NCBI RefSeq assembly: GCF_026191375.1
Contig: NZ_JAODTL010000051.1
Coordinates: 1 to 64,000, forward strand
Direction of reading: 5' to 3'
From: Marinomonas pontica
GTDB taxonomy: Bacteria; Pseudomonadota; Gammaproteobacteria; Pseudomonadales; Marinomonadaceae
DNA: 64,000 bases
Shown here: positions 1 to 9,199 of the stretch, one piece after another
Position numbering within the stretch: the first letter of the stretch is position 1
Layout of the letters: each line of letters opens with the position of its first letter
Notes under the pieces: model-generated
Told to the model about the DNA's origin: nothing
Seen by the model: the letters and a program-made list of their open reading frames with translations, nothing else
The model's database searches: none
Made by a program: the position numbers and the translations under genes

Positions 1-1071
1 TATTTGCTGTTGGGGGTTATGGGGATCACCTTGGTTGGGGCTTTATCGGGTAGAAGTTTAATAAAAGGCATTTTCGCTGGTGCTTTAGGCATTGGTATCG
101 GCACAGTGGGGTTAGACCCGCTTACGGCAGAAGAACGATTCACATTTGGCTATGTTGAGTTGTGGAGTGGTATTAGTCCTGTTGTGGTGATGATCGGCTT
201 GTTCGGTTTAACCGAAGCCTTGGTGCAGTTGCATCATCTTGATAAGGCGATGATTAAGCAGAAGGTGGATAAGATTGTCCCTAAATTTAGAGATATTAAG
301 AAACATCTGTCGTTGAGTCTTCAAAGTTCATTTATCGGTGTGGCGATAGGCGCATTGCCGGGAACAGGCGGTGAAATTGCTTCTTTAATGGCTTACGACC
401 ATGCTCGTCGTGTAACGAAAAAGCCTGAGGTGCCTTTTGGTGAAGGCGCAAAAGAAGGTCTAATCGCAGCCGAATCATCTAATAATGCTGCTGTGGGTGG
501 GGCATTTATTCCTATGTTGACGCTTGGGATTCCGGGCGATGCTGTGACAGCGGTGTTTATTGGTGCCTTGTTTATTCATGGTGTGAACCCAGGTCCCTTA
601 TTGATCGAAACTCGCCCAGATATGTTTTGGTTTATTGTGGGCGCATTATTGTTAGCGAACGTCTTTTTGCTGATTTTTGGTCTCACTGGCATCAAGGTAT
701 TCTCTAAAATTATTCAGTGCCCAAAAGGTATCTTGATACCTATTATCTTTTTGTTATCGATTGTTGGGGCTTATTCGATTCATAACAGTGTGTCGGATAT
801 TTGGTGGATGTTGGCGTTTGGTGTGATGGGGTATTTCATGCGTCGTCATGGGTATCCGCTGGGGCCTATTATTTTAGGGGTCATTTTAAGTCATCTTATG
901 GATGAGAATTGGCGTCGTGCCATTTTGGCGGAGCGTAATGATTTGGGGGCATTTGGGGCGAATCTTTTCAGTAGTCCTTTGTCACTTACTTTGTTGCTTA
1001 TTATTGTATTTGTTGTGCTTTCTAGTACGCCATTCTGGCGCATTCTGAAGCAAAAGTTTTCTAAAAAATAA
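1..1071 (+). CDS. TctA-family tripartite tricarboxylate transporter permease, 5' partial
   Basis: Large membrane subunit of a TTT (TctCBA) carboxylate transporter, which moves a substrate delivered by a periplasmic TctC protein into the cytoplasm. The frame is open at the window edge; about 355 residues remain against roughly 500 for the family, so the first quarter lies upstream. Visible are the family's conserved glycine-rich loops (GALPGTGGEIASLMAYDHA; LTLGIPGDAVTAVFIGAL) and at least six hydrophobic spans, ending in a lysine-rich tail (KQKFSKK). A YciI-like gene follows after 12 bases and may be co-transcribed. The family is clear; the substrate cannot be told. Any TctB and TctC partners would lie upstream. 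Confidence 0.92.
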   Translation, partial: YLLLGVMGITLVGALSGRSLIKGIFAGALGIGIGTVGLDPLTAEERFTFGYVELWSGISPVVVMIGLFGLTEALVQLHHLDKAMIKQKVDKIVPKFRDIKKHLSLSLQSSFIGVAIGALPGTGGEIASLMAYDHARRVTKKPEVPFGEGAKEGLIAAESSNNAAVGGAFIPMLTLGIPGDAVTAVFIGALFIHGVNPGPLLIETRPDMFWFIVGALLLANVFLLIFGLTGIKVFSKIIQCPKGILIPIIFLLSIVGAYSIHNSVSDIWWMLAFGVMGYFMRRHGYPLGPIILGVILSHLMDENWRRAILAERNDLGAFGANLFSSPLSLTLLLIIVFVVLSSTPFWRILKQKFSKK

Positions 1072-1083
1072 AAAGAGGTTGAT

Positions 1084-1368
1084 ATGCAATTTGTGGTTAC
1101 TGCGTTTGATTATGAAGATGCTTTAGAACGTCGTTTAGAGCATCGTGAAGCGCATTTGAATGGTCTACGAGCTATGGCAAAGCAAGGGACTTTTATTAGC
1201 GGTGGTGCCATGGTTAATGATCAAGGCAAGATGATTGGCTCCAACGTTCATGTAGCGTTCCCTGATTTAGCCGCTTTACAAGCTTGGTTGGATTCTGATC
1301 CATTCACCGTACACAACGTATGGGAAACCACCACTATTCACGAGATCAAACTGCTGGCGATAGATTGA
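1084..1368 (+). CDS. YciI family protein
   Basis: A 94-residue protein of the YciI/YCII family, small dimeric alpha-beta barrel proteins related to muconolactone isomerase-like folds. The start has an AAAGAGG ribosome-binding site 5-6 bases upstream. Family features seen are the N-terminal strand MQFVVTAFDY, the HREAHLNGL helix with the conserved histidine, the GGAM loop and a C-terminal DPFTVHNVWET segment. Length is normal. It follows the TctA permease by 12 bases, the same strand, and is probably its operon partner; YciI proteins are often tied to catabolic steps, but no specific reaction can be assigned. Confidence 0.88.
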   Translation: MQFVVTAFDYEDALERRLEHREAHLNGLRAMAKQGTFISGGAMVNDQGKMIGSNVHVAFPDLAALQAWLDSDPFTVHNVWETTTIHEIKLLAID

Positions 1369-1414
1369 TTTTGGCTTTGCCAAATTCAGTTGGGCAAGAA
1401 GGAAGCTCAAGTGT

Positions 1415-1573
1415 TTAACGAGTATAAATGATTATTCCTGATTCTCGAATCTGTGCTAACAAGGCTTGGTTGGTGAGGTTGTTTTCATCCACCAAGTCGA
1501 TCAGATATGGGCTGTTTAAATCGTCTAGTTCAATACGAAGACGTCGCAGTATGGTTGATTTTGAGGTGAAGTT
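1415..1573 (-). pseudogene. Remnant of a nucleotidyltransferase-domain (MntA/MNT-like) protein
   Basis: An open minus-strand stretch of 52 codons bounded by an in-frame TAA upstream and with no start codon. Its translation has the pattern of the C-terminal end of small nucleotidyltransferases: a serine-rich helix, LRRLRIELDDLNSPYLIDLVD, then an amphipathic segment and a final ESGIIIYTR. In intact members the N-terminal half carries GSRARG and DxD motifs; neither is present here in any frame I could follow. I therefore read it as a truncated relic, possibly half of a HEPN/MNT toxin-antitoxin pair. Moderate confidence; it sits beside another toxin-like locus. Confidence 0.5.
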
Positions 1574-1633
1574 TTAGGTTCTTAGTGTTAATATCAATAG
1601 ATGTGTTTCACTCTGATATAGAAGGAGTTTTGT

Positions 1634-1882
1634 ATGAGTAAAGTCAGGATGATTTCTCGCAAATCCAGAAAAGAACCTTTGCACGATTTAGCAACCTTAC
1701 AAAAGCTGGCTGCTCAAGCTTCTCGTCGAGCGGTTCAGCAGGCTGAAAAATCGCATGTGTCTGCGGCTTATGTAAAAGACGGCAAATTGATCATGCGTAA
1801 CCCAGATCATTCTATTACAGAAGTTAAATCACTTTCTGATCGTCCTCGTCTAAATGCTGAGGATCTGGTTTGGCAAGCCTAA
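1634..1882 (+). CDS. Small basic protein, putative antitoxin partner of the adjacent zeta-like kinase
   Basis: An 82-residue protein with a strong AGAAGGAG ribosome-binding site ahead of its ATG. The N-terminal third is basic and helical (KSRKEPLHDLATLQKLAAQAS), followed by a short strand segment, YVKDGKLIMRNPDHSITEV, and an acidic end. I do not recognise a named family. Its last codons overlap, in another frame, the start of the next gene, an arrangement typical of translationally coupled antitoxin-toxin pairs. Small genes of this size often precede zeta-toxin-like kinases. The antitoxin role is inferred from position only. Confidence 0.7.
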   Translation: MSKVRMISRKSRKEPLHDLATLQKLAAQASRRAVQQAEKSHVSAAYVKDGKLIMRNPDHSITEVKSLSDRPRLNAEDLVWQA

Positions 1883-2513
1883 GATTAATTGCTGGTCCTA
1901 ATGGCTCTGGTAAGACAACATTAACTAAGTTACTCAGGGAAGAGTATGCTGTTCCACTCGGCCAATATCTTAATCCTGATGATATTGCTAAACACATTTC
2001 TTTTTTTCAATCGATGATACTTTACCAGATAATACTTTTTTAGCCGCAAAACTTGCTCAATCCATTTCAGTAGGGCTTCGCGATGGCTGGGTGAAAGATG
2101 GCTTGTCGTTCACTTATGAATCAGTGATGAGTCACGAGAGCCATATTCAGTTCGTGGAAGGCGCTAAGAAAGTTGGTTATAAGCCATACTTATACTATGT
2201 GTGTACTTCTGAAGTTGAGTTGAACAAGGCGCGTGTAGAGCAGCGAGTAAAGGAAGGCGGTCATACTGTACCAGAGGACAAAATTGCTTCTCGCTATTTA
2301 CGTAGTTTAGAGAACCTTCATGAAATGCTGACTATCTGCCGTCGAGGATTTTTGTTCGATAACTCGTCCACTGAGATGACTTTTATTGCAGAAGTTACGC
2401 AGGATGGTTATCTAGATATTAAGGCGAAAGCGTTTGATGAAACACAGCCTTACTGGCTTGTTGAGTATGTTGTCAAAAAGTGGTCAAAAGAAAAAGTTCG
2501 CTTAATTCGTTAA
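1870..2513 (+). pseudogene. Zeta-toxin-like P-loop kinase, split by a -1 frameshift at a T7 run
   Basis: Zeta toxins phosphorylate UDP-N-acetylglucosamine precursors; this relative has the Walker A motif AGPNGSGKTTL about 10 residues in, then NPDDIA and, after the break, a conserved SFTYESVMSH segment (the family's fetE/vMs region) and a basic lid region. The start is probably TTG, with TGAGGA six bases upstream, overlapping the previous gene by 13 bases. In the 0 frame translation stops after about 56 codons. Moving to the -1 frame at bases 2001-2007 restores a continuous protein of roughly 214 residues to the stop. The run reads T TTT TTT in the 0 frame, an exact slippery heptamer. A one-base read error, a real mutation, or programmed or transcriptional slippage would all fit. 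Confidence 0.75.
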
Positions 2514-2541
2514 GTTAAGCCTGTTACATACCATTTCCTAT

Positions 2542-3408
2542 TTAGACTCTCTTTGAGCTCCTAAACCAATCCGCCAAATCTTGCCATTGTTGTTCTGACT
2601 GGGCGGCGAGCATTTCGCCTTCTAGCATGGTTGGGCGGTATTCTTGGCCGTCGAGTGTGCGGCAGATGCCGCCTGCTTCGGTGTGAATCAGTACGCCGGC
2701 GGCGTGATCCCATGGCAGCATTTTGTAGGTTAGGCTGAAGTGAAAGTGACCTTGGGCGATTTGTCGGTAAGCAGGGCAAGAAGGCAAGTTGTTAATGCGA
2801 ACAAAGCGACTTGCTTTTAAGGCAAAGTCTTGTTTTTTCTGGCCGGTGTAGGAGTTCACAGACATAATGCCGGTGAGTTTGTCTAGGTCTGGCTCTGCGG
2901 TGAAGGCGAGTGCTAATGGTGCCTGTTTAGGTGTTTGATGTTTGCCTTTTTCATCCATGGCGGTGCGTTGGAAAAAAGCGCCTTCGCCTAGGTTGGCGTA
3001 AACCCAGTCATCGTTTACTGGGTCGTACAGCAAGCCAAAACGTGTCACACCTTTTACCACCACGGCGAGTATCATGCCAAATTCAGATAATCCGTGGGCG
3101 TAGTTCCATGTGCCGTCGATCGGGTCGATGATGACGCAGGTGTCGGCAGTGGCTATTTTGTCTGTCGTTGTAGGGTCTTCGGCGACGGCTTCTTCGCCCA
3201 CTATATCCCAATCGGGAAATGCGTTCTGAATTTCTTTAGTAATAAAAGCTTCGCTGGCTTTATCGGCAATGGTGACAAGGTCCGTTAGGCTGCTTTTGGT
3301 TTCTACGTCGGCGGCGCTAAGCTGACGAAAGTTTGGCATGACGATCTCTTGGCCTGCTCTACGGACAATGCTTATTAGTCTTTCTTGAGTTGGTTTATCG
3401 AGGTTCAT
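2542..3408 (-). CDS. Inositol monophosphatase family protein
   Basis: Mg-dependent, Li-sensitive phosphatase superfamily member (SuhB/CysQ/HisN type), 288 residues. Metal-binding motifs are complete: GEEAVAED (Glu of motif 1), DPIDGTWNYAHG (motif 2, two catalytic aspartates) and LPWDHAAGVLIHTEAGG (motif 3). It lacks the RNA-polymerase-binding features I would need to call SuhB, and the sequence around motif 2 (DGTWNY rather than DGTTNF) points to a divergent subfamily, so substrate (inositol-1-phosphate, histidinol phosphate, PAP or other) is open. It lies alone, tail to tail with the zeta-like gene, with 110 bases to the next minus-strand gene upstream of it. Confidence 0.9.
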   Translation of the reverse strand: MNLDKPTQERLISIVRRAGQEIVMPNFRQLSAADVETKSSLTDLVTIADKASEAFITKEIQNAFPDWDIVGEEAVAEDPTTTDKIATADTCVIIDPIDGTWNYAHGLSEFGMILAVVVKGVTRFGLLYDPVNDDWVYANLGEGAFFQRTAMDEKGKHQTPKQAPLALAFTAEPDLDKLTGIMSVNSYTGQKKQDFALKASRFVRINNLPSCPAYRQIAQGHFHFSLTYKMLPWDHAAGVLIHTEAGGICRTLDGQEYRPTMLEGEMLAAQSEQQWQDLADWFRSSKRV

Positions 3409-3518
3409 CTTTCGTCACTCCTTTTGTACTCTCCAAGTTCGCAAATTATACGTGATCAGAGTGACGAATGGTTTAGTGTATCTTGATTATTATGTGATCT
3501 TTTTGTTATGACTCAACC

Positions 3519-4508
3519 CTATGCCAATTGCCTTGCGCCGCTGCTGTCGCTTTGGTGATGAAGTAAGTTGTCGATGGTTGTTTCGGCGATGTGGTTGAGG
3601 GCTTCGTCGGTAAAGTAGCCTTGGTGGCCGGTAACGACGACGTTGGGGAAGGTGAGCATAAGCTGGAAAACGCTGTCTTGGATGATGTGAGATGACATGT
3701 CTTCAAAGAAAATTTTGTTTTCTTGTTCGTAAACGTCTAAGCCTAAATAGCCAATTTTGCCGCTGTACAGGGCGTCGATGGCTTCTTGAGCATGCACGAG
3801 CGCGCCGCGGCTGGTGTTGATGATCATCACGCCGTCTTTCATTTTGTCTAGGCTGTCTTTGTTGATTAGGTGATGTGTTGCTGGGTTTAACGGGCAATGC
3901 AGGCTGATGATGTCGCTTTGCTGATAGAGTTCATCGAGGGGGATGTATTGGCAGCCTTGCTCAATAAGCGTTTGAGATGGATGCAGGTCATAACACAATA
4001 CGCGGCAGCCGAAGCCTTTCATGATGCGACAAAACGCCGCGCCAATTCGTCCTGTTCCAATGCAACCAACTGTTTTTCCTTCTAGGTTGAACCCCATAAG
4101 CCCTTCTAGGGCAAAGTTGCCTTCTTTTACGCGGTGGTAAGCGCGATGTGTTTTGCGATTTAGAGTCATGATAAGGGCAACGGCGTGTTCGGCCACTGAG
4201 GTCGGGCTGTAATCGGTAACATGAAACACTTTGATGCCTTCGGCCTTCGCTGCCTCAAGGTCGACATTGTTAAACCCTGCGCAGCGCAAGGCGATGGTCG
4301 TGACACCTTGTTGTTTTAATAAGCGAATTACCTGCGCGTTGATGTCGTCGTTTACAAAGCAGGATACAGCATCGAAACCTTTGACTAGACTGATGGTTTC
4401 CATACTGAGTCGACTTTCAAAATAGGTCATGCTCAATTCTGTGGTAGCGGCGAAATGCGTCAAGGTTCTTTTGTCGTAGGGTTTGCAGGAGAAAACGGCG
4501 ACTTTCAT
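3519..4508 (-). CDS. ldhA: D-lactate dehydrogenase (2-hydroxyacid dehydrogenase family)
   Basis: NADH-dependent reduction of pyruvate to D-lactate. The 329-residue protein matches the fermentative LdhA length and layout: an N-terminal catalytic half (FSCKPYDKRTL, typical of LdhA), the nucleotide-binding GxGxxG as GCIGTGRIGAAF near residue 152, the catalytic Arg in NTSRGALV near 235, Glu in DVYEQE near 263 and His in VVVTGHQGYFT near 296. The ATG start precedes MKVAVFSC, the usual N-terminus. Single gene with its own upstream region. The family signature is strong; the exact substrate rests on similarity to LdhA. Confidence 0.93.
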   Translation of the reverse strand: MKVAVFSCKPYDKRTLTHFAATTELSMTYFESRLSMETISLVKGFDAVSCFVNDDINAQVIRLLKQQGVTTIALRCAGFNNVDLEAAKAEGIKVFHVTDYSPTSVAEHAVALIMTLNRKTHRAYHRVKEGNFALEGLMGFNLEGKTVGCIGTGRIGAAFCRIMKGFGCRVLCYDLHPSQTLIEQGCQYIPLDELYQQSDIISLHCPLNPATHHLINKDSLDKMKDGVMIINTSRGALVHAQEAIDALYSGKIGYLGLDVYEQENKIFFEDMSSHIIQDSVFQLMLTFPNVVVTGHQGYFTDEALNHIAETTIDNLLHHQSDSSGARQLA

Positions 4509-4792
4509 AAAACGTGATCCTGTCGTTTTGGTTCATTAGGAATAGTGTATTTATAACCCAAAACTCAGTGCTGCGCTGATTTTGTCGTTAGGAAGCTGAC
4601 ATAAGGCAAGTCATTTTGGGGAGGATGCTTGGCTTAATGGCCTGTTTAACATCGTTCATTGTTTTCTGTTTCGTTTCGTAATTTCTTTTGTTTTTTATCG
4701 CCACTCTCTAAATATAAGTTGTTAATTCATCTACACTTATGAAAATTGTAACGTGACTGAAGTTTCCCCATCTTAGGTCACAGTAAAATGTT

Positions 4793-7700
4793 ATGGGGCA
4801 ATGTATGGAGACTCAAGTGTACAAAATTTCAACTCAATCGATTTATAACCGCTGGGTGATTGTCACTTTATTGATTACCGTTTCTATTGTTTTGGGCCTC
4901 TCTTATAAAATTCATACAGATAATAAAGTTCGTATTAATCAAGCGGTTTTTGAAACCTCTAAAACGCTGAAACAAGAGGTTCTGACTCGTATTCAGCTTT
5001 ATCAATACGGTTTACGCGGGGCGCGCGGTGCGGTGTTTACGACAGGTGAAAATGAGATTTCTCGGAATATTTTTACTTTGTACAGTTTGACGCGTGACGT
5101 GGACGATGAATTTCCGGGTGCGCGTGGTTTTGGCTTTATTCGTCGAGTACCTCAATCTGAGGAGGATGCGTTTGTCGAGTCGGCTCGTCAGGATGGCTGG
5201 CCAGATTTTTCGATCAAAACGCTGGCGCCAAACTTCAATGAACGTTATGTCATCCAATACATTGAACCGGTTGATCGAAACCGTCAGGCAGTCGGTTTGG
5301 ATATCGCATCAGAGAAAAACCGTCGTGAAGCGGCGGCTTCCTCTTTATACACTGGTGAAGTGCGTCTGACAGGGCCAATTACCTTGGTTCAAGCCTCCGG
5401 GAAGCCGCAGCAATCTTTTCTCATCCTTATGCCAATTTACCGTGGCGGCAGCACGCCTTTGACTCAAGCCGAGCGGATTCAAAAAGGGTTTGGCTGGAGT
5501 TATGCCCCTTTGCTGATGGAGGAAGTGTTAAATGGGCTGCCTATAGATCCGGAGCAAATTCATTATGAATTGGTGGATATTACCGATTTGGATAATCCGG
5601 TGCTTTTTTATGACAGTGGAACATCAGGAATAAAACAGTTTAAAAAAGAACAGACAACGCTGGTGTATGGGCGGCATTGGCAAAGTTCACTGAGTATTAC
5701 TCCTGCGTTCATTGAAGCATTGCGTTTGCCCGATCCTATTGCCTTTTTGGTGGTTGGCCTGCTCATCAGTGGTTTGCTTACTATTATTGTGATGGCTATT
5801 CGATTAAATATTGTTCGACGTCGTGAGGTCATGGCGCATCAAGCCAGAATCACGGCCGTGGTAGAAAGTTCTGCGGACGGTATTATCAGTAAAAATTTGG
5901 ATGGCATTATTGTTAGCTGGAACCAAGGTGCGGAGCGTATTTTTGGTTTTACAAAAGAAGAAGCCATCGGCCACGATGTTAATGAATTGTTGGTGCCTCA
6001 AGACCTCAAGCATGAAGAAGCGACCATCATTACAAAGGTGAAAAAAGACAAGTCTTCACACTCTGTTGAAACGCGTAGACGAACAAAATATGGCACGGAA
6101 ATTCCGGTGTCCCTCACACTTTCTCCTATATTAGACGCAAATAATAACGTTTTTGGTGTGTCGAATACCGTGCGTGATATTTCCGAACGCAAGAAGGCAG
6201 AAGCCAGAATTTTTGAGCTAAACACCAACTTAGAAAATCAGGTAAAGGCGCGTACAGCAGAAATTCAAGAGCTGAATTTAATGCTAAATGACGTGTTAAG
6301 CGCCTCGTCTGAAGTGTCTATTATTGCAACGGATTTGAATGGTGTGATTAAACTGTTCAATAAAGGCGCTGAGCGGATGCTGGGTTACTCGGCTGAAGAG
6401 GTGGTTGGCAGAATGACTCCGCTTGGATTCCATGATGTGACCGAGATAGAGCAACACCGAAGGGAAATATTGAATGCCACAGGAGTGACCGTGGTGGAGT
6501 CTTTGGGTGTGTTGGTTTATAGGGCGCTGCAAGGTGATTTTGAAAGCAAGGAATATGGACTTATCTTCATAAGGATGGCAGTACGCGCCCAGTGTCGTTA
6601 GTCGTTACCACTATGTGAAAGACAGTAGCAATGAGATCATTGGCTATTTGGGCATGGCGATGGACATCACTGAGCAAAAAAACAATCAGCAAGCCTTGAT
6701 ATACGCTCACGATCAATTGCTGATGGCTGCAGAGGTGGCGCAATTAGGCATTTGGAACTGGGATATAGAGGGTAACACACTAGAATGGAACGATTTGATG
6801 TTGGATATTTACCAATATCCTTTGTCAAAAAGAAAGGACGGTATTGTTTACGAAGACTGGTTGAGCCGATTGCACCCTGATGATAGAGAAATGGCCGCTG
6901 AAGCCTTAAAAAACGCTGTTGATGGGACTGGGTATTATGACATGGTGTTTCGGATCATATTGCCAAATAACAAGATTCGCTATATATCGGCCAGCGCGTC
7001 TTTGCAGGAAAACCCCGAAGGCAATAAAACCATTATGATGGGATTGTTCGTGATGTGACAGCAGAGCGTGAATTAGAGAGTTGGTTGCGTAAGGCCAAAG
7101 AAGAGGCGATTTCAGCCAGTGTCGCCAAGTCGAGCTTTTTGGCGAACATGAGCCATGAAGTACGCACGCCAATGAACGCTATTTTAGGCATGCTGCATTT
7201 GGTGAAACGCACGGCCTTATCGTCTCAACAAGAGGATTACATTTAAGCCCAGATTTCGGCCAAAACACTATTAGGATTGATTAATGATGTGTTGGACTTT
7301 ACAAAAGTGGACGCTGGTAAGCTGGAATTGGAAAAGGCGCCCTTTGAAGTAGAGGCTTTGCTGAGCGAATTGGCGACGGTTTTGTCTGTCAGTACCATGG
7401 GTAAAAAGGTCGAGTTAATTTTTGATATTGATAAAGACATCCCAACGTATTTGGTTGGAGATAAACTGCGCTTTTTGCAAATCCTTATTAATCTGCTCAG
7501 TAACGCAATGAAATTCACTTTAGAAGGTTGTGTTGTTTTAGAGATTAAACAACTGTCTATGGAAAGTACGGTTTCGCGATTAAAAATCAGTGTGAAAGAC
7601 ACGGGAATAGGCATTAGTGCCGATAAACTAGAGTCTATATTTGATGTGTTTTCTCAGGCGGAATCTTCAACGGCACGACGTTTTGGGGGTTCCGGTCTGG

Positions 7701-9091
7701 GGTTGGTGATTTGTCGTCGATTTGTGGAACTCATGGGAGGTAACCTTCAAGTAGAAAGTGAGCCAGAGAAAGGCAGTACCTTCTATTTCACCTTAGATTT
7801 CCCAGTGGCGGATGTGGAGGTTGAAAAGCCTTCCGATGTGATAAGTGCACCGATTCGATTGTTGATTATTGATTCTAATGACACCTCAAAAATGATTTTT
7901 TCGCGTATGGCGATGAGCTTAGGTTGGTCGTCTGAAACCGCTGATTCAGTTCGTCTTGCTGGCCCCTTGGTCAGTGATGCGTCGGTCGCAGGTCAACCCT
8001 TTGATGCGGTTTTATTAGACTGTAAAACAAGCGACTTTGCGGGAGCGGAAAGTATTAAACAGATTGAATCTGCGATTGTTGTGGCTGAGCAGCGTCCTAA
8101 GGTGTTGTTGATGTCGAATGCTTTAGACGATCAGTTAGACGCGTTAACGGAGTGCGTTTCTGGTCGTCTGATCAAGCCTGTGACATTGAGCAAATTATCC
8201 GAAACGGTGTATGAATCGCTAACAGGGGAAATACGCCATCGTTTTAGTCTGCAAGACACAACCGATTTGTCCGACAGTTTGTTGGGTATTACGCTGCTTT
8301 TGGTGGAAGACAATGCGTTTAATCGACAGGTTGCAACCGAGTTACTGATGTCACAAGGTGCGAAGGTTGAAGTGGCAGACGGTGGCTTGGAAGGTGTCAG
8401 TGCGGTTCTGTCTCATGATGTGGGGACATTTGACGTAGTATTGATGGACATGCAAATGCCCGGTGTAGATGGCTTAGAAGCGACCAAACGCATTCGTAAA
8501 GAGGCTCGTTTTGCGGATCTTCCAATTATTGCCATGACGGCGAATGTGTCTCAAGCTGACAAGCAATCCTGTTTCCAAGCTGGAATGATTGATCATATTG
8601 CAAAACCGTTAGACATAGACCAAATGACTCGCTGTATTTTGCGTTATGCAAAACGTGCAGAGGAAACGGTTTCTTCGTTAAAGGATGAACATGCCCCTCG
8701 AAGGGAGTTAGATGATCACAGCAGTAATGTGGTGGAGCGCGAAGATCTTCAATCTATCCTGTCTCGATTTGCGGGTAGTGCGGATTTGTACAAAAATGTG
8801 GTCGAAGGTTTTAGAGTAGAAGCGGATGATTTATTGGCGCACATCGCTCAAGGCGTAGAGCAACGAGATGTGACTCATCTTATAGAGAGCCTTCACACAT
8901 TGAAGGGAGCGGCACTTACGATGGGGCTGCCGAGATTAGCTGGCAAACTGGCTGGTTATGAAGCCACGTTAAAATCCACTGACAGCGATGAGGAGGCAGT
9001 TGAAACGTGTCTTTCGTCGATAGAAACGTCAAACCTGCGGGAGATGTTAGACGCTGAATTGACGGTGATTATTAACGACCTAAACTCATAG
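4793..9091 (+). pseudogene. CHASE-PAS hybrid sensor histidine kinase with several frame breaks
   Basis: A large membrane sensor kinase, about 1430 codons if repaired. Order: transmembrane helix near residues 17-37, periplasmic CHASE domain (RGARGAVFTT, FGFIRRVP), second helix near 320-345, three PAS/PAC units, HisKA ([17 protein letters not shown] with the phospho-His), HATPase_c (NLLSNAMKFT, DTGIGIS, GGSGLGL), a degenerate receiver, a complete receiver (LLLVEDN, DMQMPG, KP) and an HPt domain (LHTLKGAALTMG). The frame breaks near 6554, near 6613 and at 7040-7042; each is mended by one added base. A fourth lesion is an in-frame TAA at 7244-7246 just after the HisKA helix. The upstream alternative start at 4805 has better spacing to GGGG. 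Either a decayed gene or a poorly read one. Confidence 0.85.
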
Positions 9092-9199
9092 CCTTGATCC
9101 GGTTGTGTTTTTTGTTATTAGTAAGTTTTATAGCAATCTAGCGATCTCAATATTTACAAGCTATTGTTATTGGAATTCGACACATTCAAGGAGCGCATA

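Noticed and set aside
7243-7614. 123-codon minus-strand frame inside the sensor kinase
   Set aside because: It covers the highly conserved HATPase region of the plus-strand gene; its own translation has no family look.
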